Assembly (NCBI GenBank): GCA_036346375.1
Contig: CM070512.1
Coordinates: 35,820,466 to 35,884,465 of the forward strand
Reading direction: 5' to 3'
DNA: 64,000 nt
From: Guadua angustifolia
Taxonomy: Eukaryota; Streptophyta; Magnoliopsida; Poales; Poaceae
The translations under genes and the position numbers were made by a program. This document shows, one piece after another, positions 11,499 through 22,490 of this stretch (its first letter is position 1; each line of letters opens with the position of its first letter). The notes under the pieces were generated by a model. The model saw only the letters and a list, made by a program, of their open reading frames with translations, did no database searches and was not told where the DNA came from.

Positions 11499-12177
11499 CG
11501 ACGATTTCCAGCTTAATTACACTGATACTGCATACTTGGCTCGACGTGCCATCATGTGTCCCATTAATTCTATAGTCGATGAGGTCAAAGATACAATGCT
11601 TACCAAAGTACCTAGGGACACCAAAGAATACCTAAGCTATGACAGAATTGCATGATAATGCAGAAGAGCAACATGTAGATACAAATCTTTTGTATCCACC
11701 AGAATTTCTTAATTCGATTATTATGAACAATTTCAGCCAACACAGGCTCTCTCTAAAAAAAGGTACTCCAGTGCTTCTCCTTAGAAATATTAATCAAGCT
11801 CTTGGTCTATGCAATGGTACACCATTGCTGATATGTAGACTCGGTGATCGAATTTTGAGGGTAGAATCATGATGGGAACCCATGTTGTGATATGGTCTGC
11901 ATACCACATATTGTTCTTAACGGGACAAGCCTGAAATGGCTGTTTACTTTGCAACGACGCCACTTTCCAGTCAGACTTTGCCATGCAATGCCAATAAACA
12001 AATGTCAAGGACAAACGCTAGGTAAAGTGGGGATCTATATGAGGAATCCTGTTTTTACACATGGACAATTCAATGTTGCTGTGTCCAGGGCTGCATCGAA
12101 AAAAGGATTAACAATACTGATAGAAAACGAAGATGGCACAGCTAGCTGGCTCAACAACAAAGAACATAGTTTACGAT
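11499..12177 (+). pseudogene. Helitron helicase (PIF1-like) C-terminal fragment
   Basis: Reading starts with NYTDTAYLARRAIMCP and NSIVDEVKDTML, homologous to DPSYLASRAIVCP.N in the other Helitron of this window. After a frameshift at about 11650 it continues LYPPEFLNSI, PPHRL-type LKKGTPVLLLRNIN and LCNGT. After a stop near 11871 come RRHFPVRLCHAMPINKCQGQT, GQFNVAVSRAASKKGL and a C-terminal ILIEN. These are the late SF1 motifs (including the INK.QGQT and VSRA boxes) of PIF1-type helicases fused to Helitron Rep. Walker A and B motifs and the Rep domain are absent. One frameshift and one in-frame stop make it a pseudogene. Confidence 0.85.
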
Positions 12178-12235
12178 AAAATCCTTTCCCTGGTTTAAGC
12201 ACTTCCGTTCTTCCTTACAATACTGTAAGTTATCT

Positions 12236-13135
12236 AACATTAAAGCACCCTGTAGTATTTAGAAAAGAAACTGTAACTGTAGGATTCATTTTCAAATAAA
12301 TGTAAAACTATGTTATTCGAATACACGAATCCAGTTATGCAACTCTTGCTCCCGAACTCCGAAGTGCATCCAAAGAATACTATTGGTTCTCTCTTTCTAT
12401 TTATGTTTGCATTTTATCAGTAGCACTCATGTTGATGCTTTCTGATTCCAAAAAAAGAATACAATCAGTTAACCAGGTTATGCCTTTTCTTTCAAATGCA
12501 TTTAAGTTATCTGATGTGTTATTCGTGCCGAATTCACTTTGTAGCTACCATAGGTATGGTAATATACATACTTTCTTCCATATGCCTGCGATCACTGTTT
12601 AACGTTTGCTCAATCATAAGAGTTTATTGCCTTTGTAGCGTATGTACAAGATTACAAAGCTGTTTTCTACATATGAAATGATGTTAGACCTTTATCTCAT
12701 TACGAGCTTCAATAGCTTTTAATTTTCGGTTCCTACATCTGACGTAAAAGCACCCTACAATATTTGGAAAAAGAGCTGTAACTGTATAATCCATCTTCAA
12801 GTAAATAGCAAACTATACTATCCGAATACACAAGGACAGTTATGCAAAACTACTGTTCTTCTGCTCCAGAGTGCATCCAAAGAATACTACTGGTTCTTTC
12901 TCTTTCTATTTCTGTTTGCATCTTATCAACAGCACCCATGCTGGTGCCTTCTAATCCCCAAAAAAAAAATACAATCTATTAACCAGGTTATCCTTTCCTT
13001 CCAATTGCATTTAGGTGACCTGCTGTTTTATTATTATCCGTGTCCACTTTGCTCTCTAGCTACCATAGGTATAATACATCACACTTAGTATATATACTCT
13101 CTTCCATGTGGGTTCAATCACTGTTACAGGATTGC
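12236..13135 (+). repeat. Direct tandem duplication, about 390 bp, period about 500 bp
   Basis: Sequence from about 12236 (AAAGCACCCTGTAGTATTT) recurs from about 12746 (AAAGCACCCTACAATATTT). The match continues through GTGCATCCAAAGAATACTA, TTAACCAGGTTAT and AGCTACCATAGGTAT to about 12605 and 13135. The copies look roughly 80% alike by eye. No coding potential is evident. It lies between helicase and RPA-like parts of the Helitron. Confidence 0.8.
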
Positions 13136-13867
13136 TTAGTCATAAGAATTTGTTGCCTGTTTTCTACACATAATACGCCCAATGAATAACGCCACCTCGC
13201 CCGCTCTAAATCATGACATTCATATAACGATTTTCCGTACTTGACAGATTACTTCTTAAGTTGCCAGAAGACAAAACAAGTTTTTTCCACGGAATATTTT
13301 CCTCTGTCTTTTACTTTACAAATCTGGACAAGGTGTACACACTGGTTCAGGTAGAACACATATTACCACATACACCATGAATGCTACATAAAGAATTCTG
13401 AAAACCTGAACAATAACGTAAATCGAAAGTTGTATTAATCAAACAACCTTACCCTCTGTAATAACTAATCATATGTTATGCCTTAAAGCGTCCTACGTTT
13501 TTTTATGTCATGTTAGACGCCTCAGGCAAGTCCTTTATTTCATCGTTTATAGAACTTATTAGAGTGTTCCACTATTGTGACACACAAGCTTATCGAGCCC
13601 AGTTTTTCCAATCGTATTTATTCTACCTTAACCTTTCCTATTTTCATCCGCTGTGACATTTTAGTACAATTTTTTATTTTTGTCCTGTTGGATACCTATG
13701 ATGTGTAATTGCAAGTACAGGAATATAAACAACTATTACTGGTTTTTCCCCCTTTTTTATTTCTCTTTTTCTATAATACAGATGGAATACGTACGTATTG
13801 CTGAAGGATGTCACAAGAATCACATCGATGGCGCGTATGTGTGAGAGTGACACGATTCTCTGAATAT

Positions 13868-14250
13868 ATATATAAATGCAGATCGCCCTGACAACATCAT
13901 ACGTCTTGATCTTGTGTTACTTGATGAACAGGTACAAGAACCTAGAGAATTTCCTTTATTCTTCATATGTCGTCTTGCTGCGATAGAAACTAATATAAGC
14001 TACTTTACAACAATAGGGTACTTACGATAGAAGCACAGATTCCAGAACGGCATATATATCAACGCTTCGTCCAGAACTTAAGGAAGATTCCGTATACTAC
14101 ATACAGTACTTCGAAGTTGATAACGCTCGATAGAGCTACCGCCCTGTCGACAACGCTAGCTGTAATGGCTAAATTCACTGCATATACCAAGATCAAAGAG
14201 GTAGTTCTTGTCCCAGACACATTTCCCATGTATGCATGCAACATTGTTTC
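13868..14250 (+). pseudogene. RPA70-like (DUF223) N-terminal exons of the Helitron
   Basis: A short exon gives RPDNIIRLDLVLLDEQ before a GT (13880-13930). The next part reads ISTLRPELKEDSVYYIQYF, then, after small frame changes, VMAKFTAYTKIKEVVLVPD and FPMYACNIVS. This is the first OB fold (DUF223) typical of RPA1-like proteins carried by plant Helitrons. The frame is cut exactly by the LTR of the copia element at 14251. The proteins are thought to bind single-stranded DNA during Helitron replication. Frame changes and the insertion make this copy nonfunctional. Confidence 0.75.
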
Positions 14251-14384
14251 TGAAAGCGGAGATGACTCAACCCAATTGCAATTGATCGTGGAGAGCTTGT
14301 ACAAATAGACCAGGCCCTTCCATAACAGAATTGGGAGGATAAGGAAAGAGAGCCGGTCAAAGATAATAACCAAGATACATTGCA
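14251..14384 (-). repeat. 3' LTR of the copia element
   Basis: About 134 bp on the plus strand, from TGAAAGCGG to GATACATTGCA, followed by the complement of a polypurine tract. The first ~95 bp match the right LTR with only a couple of differences. Confidence 0.7.
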
Positions 14385-14392
14385 ATATATTC

Positions 14393-16548
14393 TTACCCCC
14401 GCTCAAGAGCCACAACATCGGTGGAACAGACGTTGAGGGTGGACCGAAACTCCGTGAAGACCGAAGTAGGAAGACCCTTGGTGAAGATGTCAGCGTACTG
14501 GGAGGATGTAGGCACATGGAGTACGCAGACAACACCAACTGCAACCCGCTCACGGACGAAGTGAAGATCAATCTCAACATGCTTAGTCCGTTGATGCTGG
14601 ACCGGGTTTATAGAAAGATACATGGCGCTGACATTGTCACAATATACCAGCGTAGCCTTCGGGAGAGGTACATGAAGCTCATGAAGAAGTTGTCGAAGCC
14701 AACTCGTCTCAGCAACAGCATTAGCCATAGCCCTGTATTCAGCCTCTGCACTGGAACGGGAGGAAAACTGCATAGCCAAAGGTGGATGTTCTAGTGTCGA
14801 GACAACCAACCCAGTCGGCATCGGAGTATGCAATGAGATCGGTGGAGGAGGAATGATGAAACTGCAAGCTGAAGTCCAAGGTCCCACGAATATAACGAAG
14901 AATCCTCTTGAGAAAAGTGAGGTGAGGCTCACAAGGGTCATGCATGTGAAGACCTGCTGAACTGCATAAGAAATATCTGGCCTGGTAAAGATGAGGTACT
15001 TGAGACCACCAGCCAAACTGCGGAATTCCGTGGTGTTGGCAATCGGATCACCATCAACAGAGGAGAGCTTGGCGTTGGTGTCAACAGGGGTGCTGCACGA
15101 TTTGCAATCAGCCATTCTAGCGTGCTCAAGGAGGTCAATACTGTACTGCTTCTGACTGAGCAAAAGACTGGAGGGTGACCGAGTGACACTGATGCCGAGG
15201 AAGTGATGAAGGGCACCGAGATCCATCATGGAGGATTCAGACTGCAGAGTTGAGATGGTCCACTGGAGGAGACTATCTGAGGAAGCTGTGAGGATAATAT
15301 CATCAACATAAAGCAGGAGATAAACAAGGTCTGCACCTTTTTGGTAAATGAAGAGGGAGGTGTCAGACTTGGCTTCAGTGAATCCCAGAGATAATAAATA
15401 TGCAGCAACTCTGCTATACCAGGCGCGAGGTGCCTACTTGAGACAATATGGGGACTTGTTCAGGCGGCAAACCATGTCAAGCTGACTGGAATTAACAAAA
15501 TCGGGTGGCTAAATACAGTAGACTATCTCCTAGAGGGTGCCATGAAGGAAAGCATTCTTCACATCAAGCTGATGGATGGGCCAATCGCGGGAGATGGCAA
15601 GGCTGAGTACAGTGTGCACGGCGATGGGCTTGACGACATGACTGAATGTCTCATCATAGTCGATGCTGGGGCATTGTGTGAAGCCACACAGGACCCAGTG
15701 AGCCTTGTATCTGTCAAAAGTACCGTCAGACTTGAACTTGTGCTTGAAGATCCATTTACCTGTGACCACATTGGCACTCGGGGGTTGAGGAACAAGATCC
15801 CAGGTCTGGATGGCCGACAGAGCGGAGAATTCTTCTTCCATGGCGGCGCACCAATTTCGATCGGCAAGAGCCGCGCGATAGGTCTTTGGAACAGGAGAAA
15901 AAGCAGCAGCGAGGAGGGTGAACTGTGAGGCCGGCTTATGGATGCTGCTCTTGCCCCGAGTCACCATTGGATGGGAGTTGATGACGGGGGAGACACTAGG
16001 TTGGGAAGGAGGAACACGGTCGCCAGGCGCGCGCATGCTACATGGGCATGTCGGGATAGCACCAGTGGGAAAGGCCGAGGGTGGGGCGCCACCAATAGGA
16101 GCCTCCGACCCGAGGGGACTGGGTGAGGCTAGCCCAGGAGCAACCGCTTGCTCGCCAGTAGAGGAGACCGGCAATTGAGGCTCGGCAGGAGTGGAAGGTG
16201 GGGGCGGCTCACGAGATGTCGATCGGGGCGTAGTAGAAGAGGGCGCCACCAAGCGCTCCGGTCTAGGCGTACTGGAAGAGGGCGCCACCAAGCGCTCCGG
16301 TCGTGTGCCGATGGGTGCCTGTACAGGAGCAGAAAAATCCTCCAAGAAAGCAAGATCAATAGCATTGTTCATGGAGGCATGCTCGGTAAATGGAAACGAA
16401 TCCTCATCAAACACCACATGACGGGAAATAATGACCCTGTTAGAGACAGGATCGAGACACTGGTACCCTTTATGGTTTTGGGGATAGCGAAGAAAAATGC
16501 ACATGGTGGATCGAGGGGAGAGCTTATTAGGGGCAGTGGCGGATAGGT
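14393..16548 (-). pseudogene. copia reverse transcriptase and RNase H, frameshifted
   Basis: From the right, the minus strand carries CIFLRYPQNHKGYQC (post-integrase linker), then a proline/serine-rich linker, then HPMVTRGKSSI and the RT start with WCAAMEEEFSAL, TWDLVP and QLDVKNAFLHG. After a stop and frame changes, the LLYVDDIIL catalytic box is readable near 15300. It is followed by DLGALHHFLGISV, RPDISYAV and the RNase H segment SSAEAEYRAMA, with YCDN and QRTKHVEIDLHFVRE. Essential residues such as YVDD and the RNase H aspartate are still visible, but at least two frame breaks separate the blocks. Identity as copia RT/RNase H is certain; activity is ruled out. Confidence 0.9.
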
Positions 16549-16549
16549 T

Positions 16550-17205
16550 ATGACGAGGACTGGGCGACCCTTGGCCGGTCAGCGTGCGGTCAACGAGCTC
16601 CCTAGCTCGAGGGGCCCGACCACGACTTGGGCGTACGCCGAGGCACACGACCTAGAGCGCGTATTCCCCCGAGCATGGCATCCGCACGACCTCAAGCTCG
16701 GGTCGGCGCCGCTCGTGCCGGCGTCCTCCTTGGATTCCGGAACGTGCGTTTGCCCGGCGGTTACCAAGACGTGGGATCGTGGGGGAGAAGCAGGCGCACG
16801 CAGGAAGTCCGGAGTAGTTACTGCCAGCCCTCAATGCACATGAAGGCCACCACCTGGGAATATCTCCCGTCCGTTACGTGCAGAGAAGGTATAAGGCTAA
16901 GGATGTGCAACCTGATAGAGGGGAGATCAGAGCTCGAGCGCTAGACATCACCATTGTAGAGCTTGAGCTGTAACACACCTTTTGTACTCAAGAATAGCAG
17001 AGATCACCGCCGCAAGGCAACTGGAGTAGAGCTATTACCTTCGCAGGGGCTCAAACCAGTATAATCCCTCGTCTCACGCTCGTTGTCGCCTAGCTCCAGC
17101 CTTTGGCACGCTGAATCCTTTCCTTCGTTGAGCCAAGCTCTGCTCGGGTCCCAAATTCCACTAACCCCCGTTTCATTTCTGTGGTTGGCGATTCCGATCG
17201 TCGAC
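16550..17205 (-). mobile_element. Solo LTR-like insertion inside the copia integrase
   Basis: Integrase homology stops after CKCYPNLS at about 17205 and the reading resumes with TAPNKLSPRS at about 16545. The roughly 656-bp insert starts TGACGAGG and ends in TCGTCGAC. AGGTT occurs at both edges (16545-16549 and 17206-17210), a plausible 5-bp target duplication. Inside are words typical of plant LTRs (a TACTCAAGAATAGCAGAG-type block, a CCCCCGTTTCATT tail) and no coding homology. The strand assigned is a guess. A solo LTR is the best reading; a non-autonomous element is the alternative. Confidence 0.5.
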
Positions 17206-17747
17206 AGGTTTGGATAACATTTACAGCCAAAAACCCAAAGATGGTTATAGGAGGGATGAATACCATAGAGTGCAAAGAAAGGAGTATGGTGCTGGAGTGT
17301 TTTGGTGGGATGGCGGTTGATGAGGTGAGTAGCGGTGTGGAGAGCCTCAACCCAGAAGGAACTAGGAAGACTGGCCTGAAAAAGTAAGGAGCAAACAATG
17401 TTATTAATGGAACGAAGAATCCGCTCAGCTTTACCGTTATGGGGAGAGGTGTGTGGGCAAGACATCCGCATGGTGACACCGTTGGTGAGAAAAAAGTTGC
17501 GGGCGGCGGAATTGTCAAACTCGCGCCTGTTGTCACACTGAATGCTGCGAATAGAGGTGGAGAACTGGGTTTGAACATAAGCAAAATAATGTGACAGGGT
17601 AGTAAAAGTATCTAATTTAAGACGAAGAGGAAAAGTCCAAATATAATGGGAACAATCATCCAAAATGATGAGGTAGTATTTATAACCAGAAACACTAACG
17701 ACAGGAGATGTCCAAAGGTCACAATGAATTAACTCAAAATTTTTCAA
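17206..17747 (-). pseudogene. copia integrase core, interrupted by an LTR-like insert
   Basis: The frame starts MKNFELIHCDLWTSP and passes YKYYLIILDDCSHYIWTFPL. It contains SIQCDNRREFDN, the second catalytic Asp region, and SCPHTSPHNGKAERILRSI with the final Glu. It continues FWVEALHTATHLINRHP and LWVFGCKCYPNLS, then runs into the insert. D,D and E positions of the DDE triad are recognisable. The protein would insert element cDNA into chromosomes. A stop codon separates it from the protease part to the right. Confidence 0.9.
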
Positions 17748-17795
17748 GGCTCTAGTAAAGGAACTGGTAAACGGAAGTCGAATATGACGACTGAG

Positions 17796-18970
17796 CTAAC
17801 AGGCGTGACACAAGGTGGAGGAGTCGCCACTGGAAGGAGGAATGACGGTGGAACAGGCGAGGCGTGCTAGGGCGTCATGGCCGAGGTGACCAAGCCGATG
17901 GTGCCAGGTGACATCAGAGGCAATGTTGGCGATGAAGGCAGTGGCTAGGGAGGTCGTCAGATGGAATGGGTACAGGGGGCCGGAGCTATTGAACCTGGCG
18001 ATCACAGTCCTGGAAGGCAGATCCTTCATCGAGAAACCAAAAGGGTCAAACTCAATGGCACACCGATTGTCAGTGACAAAACGACGAATAGAAATAAGAT
18101 TTTTAATAATGTGAGGAGAGACCAAGACATTGTTGAGAGAAAAGGAACAGTTGGAATGACTAAGGTTAGTGTAACCTGTGGAAGTAATGGGTAAAAGAGA
18201 GCCATTGCCAACAATAATATGGGAAGGAGTGCGTAAGGTGGGTGGATGGGAGGAGGCGAGGGTACCGGCATCAGATGTCATGTGGGAACTAGCACTAGTG
18301 TCCATGTGCCATTCATTTGTAGATGGTTGCGGCTGTGTGGCGATGGTCAAGGAATTTGCTAAGGGGGACTGGTCCCACTGGGCAGGCACATCAGGGAACC
18401 AGCCAGCAGGAGATGGTGGGCTGCCGTGGGCCAAGCCACCAGGAGGCGCGTTGGTCAAAGCAGCCCTGGCAAAAGGCTGAGTGCCAGGGCGCGGGCCAAG
18501 GAGGCCAGGAGCGCGGCCGTGATCCGTGAGGGCATACATGCTGAGGACAACGAGAAAGAGGCCGCGCCACTTCATGTAGTTGGAGGCAGCGAGGTCGAGA
18601 GTGACAGGGACGAGCGCCTTTACATTGAGGATGGTGACGGCCTGGGCGTGGAGAGCAACGAGGGCGTCATCATCGAGATCAGTCGGCGGGGTGGCTGGTG
18701 GCGTGGTCAGGGGAGAACGAGTGTGTCGCCGAACGTTGTCGCGGTGGCCGTGGTCGGCGCGACGGGGGCAGGGGCGCCGAGTGCGGCACGCAGGGCGTCA
18801 AGGGAGAAGGTCGAGCGCAGGGCATCGGCGGCGGCGGAGGCCGCCACAGCAGCAGTGGTGAGGTCGGCTGCGGCGGCGGGGTTGAGGGTGTCACGAACGG
18901 CAGTGGAGATGGCCATGGCGATCACTTGGAGGAAGACATCGAGAGGATCAGTCGGGGTGGGCGGCGCCAT
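17796..18970 (-). pseudogene. copia Gag and protease with internal gag deletion
   Basis: A start at 18970 gives MAPPTPTDPLDVFL and an alanine-rich stretch. A frame change leads into VTILNVKALVPVTLDLAASN and MKWRGLFLVVLSMYALTDH, the UBN2/Retrotran_gag region. The expected middle of Gag and the CCHC zinc knuckle are missing: the sequence jumps to a proline/glycine-rich linker. Protease follows with WHMDTSASSHMT, where the active-site D-S/T-G-A appears as D-T-S-A. The gag-pre-integrase segment WHHRLGHLGHDAL ends in LCHAC. The deletion and altered active site point to a dead copy. Confidence 0.85.
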
Positions 18971-19040
18971 GACGGGCGCCCGAGAGAGATCACCGGCAGT
19001 GGCCGGTGAGATTAGATTGAAGCGGAAGCGAAGGAAAGAA

Positions 19041-19053
19041 AGAGTCTGATACC
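19041..19053 (-). promoter_or_regulatory. Primer binding site (tRNA-iMet type) of the copia element
   Basis: The minus strand reads TGGTATCAGACTC directly after the LTR end. The initiator tRNA-Met complement used by plant LTR elements begins TGGTATCAGAGC, so all but the last bases match. Confidence 0.8.
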
Positions 19054-19054
19054 A

Positions 19055-19150
19055 TGAAAGCGGAGATGACTCAACGCAATTGGAATTGATCGTGGAGAGC
19101 TTGTACAAATAGACCAGGCCCTTCCATAACAGAATTGGGAGGATAAGGAA
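19055..19150 (-). repeat. 5' LTR of the copia element, truncated
   Basis: Ninety-six bases are shared with the left LTR (TGAAAGCGG to GGATAAGGAA). After 19150 the sequences diverge and RPA-like host sequence appears, so the outer end of this LTR has been lost. Confidence 0.75.
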
Positions 19151-19204
19151 CACACAAATAATATGTTTACCATTCAAAAATATCCTTACGCAGATACCAT
19201 CGGC

Positions 19205-19795
19205 CTTGCTACCACTGTATCGCATCTAAAAACGGTCAAAGTTAAGGGCACTCCAAAACCAATCAGGAACACACAAATAACAGATGGAAGGCATATTATC
19301 TCTATCATCTACTCCCTCTACTCCCCGTAACTATAGATATCTATAAATTCAACATTGCTTCTACGTCCTATGTTCAGTTCTATTTCTAATCTCCTACTAA
19401 ATAGTCTTTTATCCTGCTGTCCTACGTTTACCTTCTTTGTATTTTTCTTGCTATGCAGAGAGAATGCTGAAATTACGTTATGGGGACCACATGCCACATC
19501 CGATTTGATGCTGAAGCTATCCAACTTGAATCACGTCGCAGTCCAATTGTTATACTATTTTGTTGGCCTTCGTGACGGTATGTACTGGCCCTCTGTTACC
19601 TTTTTCCTTTCGCTACGTGCTCTACCACCATATACATTGATTTCCATGAGCGTTGATCCTCCAAATAAGCCTCTCATTTCGCATCTTCAGGCCGCCTATC
19701 TCTTCAAGGGAGTGTACTATTTGCCGATGGTACATCAACGCTGAGTTACCAGCAGCAGTCACTGCACTCCAAGACAGGTTATACAATACTTCTGT
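19205..19795 (+). pseudogene. RPA70-like middle exons of the Helitron
   Basis: VSHLKTVKVKGTPKPIRNTQ followed by ITDGR (19210-19290), then after an intron-like gap RENAEITLWGPHATSDLML and LLYYFVGLRDG (19455-19578), then CRWYINAELPAAVTALQDRL (19710-19785). The ITLWG..A motif, the FVG segment and the RWYIN.E.P block are typical of the second OB fold of Helitron-associated RPA1-like proteins. The parts lie in the right order after the copia insertion. Several frame changes are needed. Together with the N-terminal part (13868-14250) and the C-terminal part (23285-24565) it forms one broken gene. Confidence 0.75.
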
Positions 19796-20197
19796 TTGAT
19801 CCATTGATGTTATTCTAGTTACACACCTTCGTTTTCTCACATAAGTACTCAACATTTCTGATTCACAATTTACAAATACATCTTCGCTTCGACATCAATT
19901 CCTACTGTCTATAGAGAAACAATGTACACTAGCTTAACCACAAGGATGCACACATGATAAGCGCCTACAATTAAACACCCATAAAGCAAATACAAAAAAG
20001 GAACTGTCGACAGACTGCACAGATATAGACTAATACACGAAAAAAAAAATTAAACTACAAGCATGCAGTGAATATTTAAGAACAAAGCTTTATTCTATCG
20101 TACCTAATAGCAATACATCTCTTCTTTAATCTAAATACATAAACTGAATAGCAAACTAACTGAACAAACAGTAATCACATAATAAACTAACCCTTGA

Positions 20198-22490
20198 TAC
20201 TCTCTTAGAAGAAATCAAATATTATCAGCGGGCTAAAGTGAAAGATACTCTCTTAGGGGATAATAATACTAGATACTTTCAGATGATTGCCAATGGCAAA
20301 CACAGGAAGAAAAGGATTTATTCCCTAGATCATGAGGATGGGAAAATCGAAGGGCAGGATAATCTACGAAGTTATATAACCAAGTCCTACAAAGAGCTTT
20401 TTGGAGAGCCTGTGGAGAGTCTGATGAGCCTTGATGAGGAAGAATACCATGACATTGTGAGAGTTTCACAGTCTGAAAATGATCTTTTAACTGTACAGTT
20501 CACTGAGTGCGAAGTTAAAGATGCTATTTTTCAGATGGAACATAACAAGCCACCTGGACCAGATGGTTTCCCGGCTGAATTTTATCAAAGATTCTGGGAG
20601 GTTATCAAAGAGGATTTATTCTCAATGTTTCAAGAGTTGTATGCTGTGGATTTACCTCTTTTTAGTCTGAACTTTGGTGTTATAACCCTTCTACCAAAGG
20701 TTCAAGAGGCTAATTTAATACAACAATACATGCCAATATGCCTTCTGAATGTGAGTTTCAAAATCTTCACAAAAGTTGCCACAAATAGACTGAACTTGGT
20801 TGCGGATAAAGTTGTCAGCCCAACTCAAACAGCTTTCATGCGAGGACGTAACATACTTGAGGGAGTTGTCATACTGCATGAAACTTTGCATGAGTTGCAT
20901 AGGAAAAAACTTAGTGGAGTCATTTTTAAGATCGATTTCGAGAAAGCCTATGATAAAGTTAAATGGCCATTCCTTTTCCAAGCCTTTCGAATGAAGGAAT
21001 TCTCACCCAAGTGGATTTCTTGGGTTCAGTCTTTCATCTTGGGAGGCAGTGTGGCAGTGAATGTTAATGGGGAGATTGGAAACTACTTTCAAACAAGGAA
21101 GGGACTCCGTCAGGGGGATCCATTGTCGCCCCTGTTGTTTAATATTGTCGCGGATATGTTGTCGATCCTAATTAAAAGGGCTAAGGATCAGGGGCAAGTG
21201 GGTGGAATAGTGTCTCACTTGATCGATGATGGTCTATCTATCTTACAATATGCAGATGATACAATCCTTTTTATGGAAAATGACCTGGAAAAAGCGCGCA
21301 ACATGAAGCTATTGCTTTGTGCATTTGAGTAAATCTCAGGTCTCCGAATTAATTTCCAAAAGTGAGCTATTCTGCTTTGGAGATGCCCAAAACTCTTTAG
21401 AACAATATATGGAACTGTTTGGTTGTAAACACGGGAACCTTCCTCTAAAGTACCTAGGCATTCCTATTCACTATAGAAAACTTCGCAACTCAGATTGGAA
21501 AATGGTAGAAGAACGTTTTGAAAAGAGGCTCAGTAGCTGGAAGGGAAAACATCTTTCGGTGGGAGGTAGACTGACATTGGTTAATTCAGTGTTAAGCAGC
21601 CTGCCATTGTACATGATGTCCTTTTTTGTGATTCCTAAAGGTGTTTTTAAGAAACTTGATTATTTTCGTTATCGGTTCTATTGGCAAGGGGACAAGAACA
21701 AAAGAAAATATCGCCTGGCTCGGTAGAACATCATTTGTCAACCAAAAATCCACGAATTGAACATTAAGAATATCGCCCTTTTAAGTAAATGGCTGTTTAA
21801 ACTTTTAACATCAGAGGGTACTTGGCAACAGCTGCTTAAGAATAAATACTTAGACTCTAAGCCGCTAGTTCAAGCTGAGTGGAGACCAGGAGATTCTCAC
21901 CTCTGGTCTAGCTTGATGAAGGTAAAGCAAGATTTTTTCCGCTTTGGCTCTTTCAAAATCAACAATGGATCGCAGGTGAGGTTTTGGGAGGATATATGGC
22001 TTGGAAATTGTTCACTTAAAGATCAATACCCTGGATTATATAGCATTGTTAGAAGGAAGTTTATAACCATTGCTGAGGTATTCATAACAACACAACCAAA
22101 CATTTCCTGGAGAAGGTCACTGATTGGACCAAAGTTAGTGGTGTGGAACGAACTACTTTCACGCATCACTAACATTCATTTAACGCAAATTGATGATGAG
22201 TTCCGCTGGAATCTGAGCCAAAATGGCTAATTCTCGGTGAAATCCCATTATCAAGCCTTGATTAAAAGTGGTGTGCCAAATTTAAATAAATAATTATGGA
22301 AACTTAAAGCTCCACTAAAAATCAAGGTGTTCTTGTGGTACTTTAAGAGAGGAGTGATTATGACTAAAGACAATCTGGCAAAACGAAATTGGCAAGGAAG
22401 CAAAACATGTTGTTTTTGTCACGAACCAGAGACAATTAGGCATTTGTTCTTCGATTGTCGTTTTGCGCGCACAGTTTGAAACTTAATATT
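20198..22490 (+). pseudogene. LINE reverse transcriptase and zf-RVT region
   Basis: The reading frame enters directly from the truncation point with EIKYYQRAKVK and LLGDNNTRYFQMIANGKHR, then the palm motifs KPPGPDGFPAEFYQ, FKIDFEKAYDKVKW, RQGDPLSPLLFN and LQYADDTILF. The YADD catalytic box is intact. A stop at 21332 and a frame change interrupt the sequence; it continues GCKHGNLPLKYLGIPI and LSSWKGKHLSVGGRLTL, then after a second stop LSKWLFKLL and VRFWEDIWLG. The C-terminal zinc domain is readable after 22300 with CCFCHEPETIRHLFFDC. Plant LINE-1 proteins of this type normally exceed 1200 residues with an N-terminal endonuclease, so this copy is incomplete and inactive. Confidence 0.9.

Larger units (their letters stand above)
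14251..19150 (-). mobile_element. Degenerate Ty1/copia retrotransposon
   Basis: Related LTR sequences begin TGAAAGCGGAGATGACTCAA at 14251 and 19055, both followed by a shared stretch ending GGGAGGATAAGGAA. At the right copy the minus strand continues from the LTR end into TGGTATCAGACTC (19041-19053), a PBS for initiator tRNA-Met. At the left copy a pyrimidine run (TTACCCCC, 14393-14400) is the complement of a PPT. Between them, in minus orientation, lie gag, protease, integrase, RT and RNase H, which is copia order. All are damaged. The right (5') LTR is truncated, so no clean target duplication can be read. The element interrupts the RPA-like frame of the host Helitron. Confidence 0.85.
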
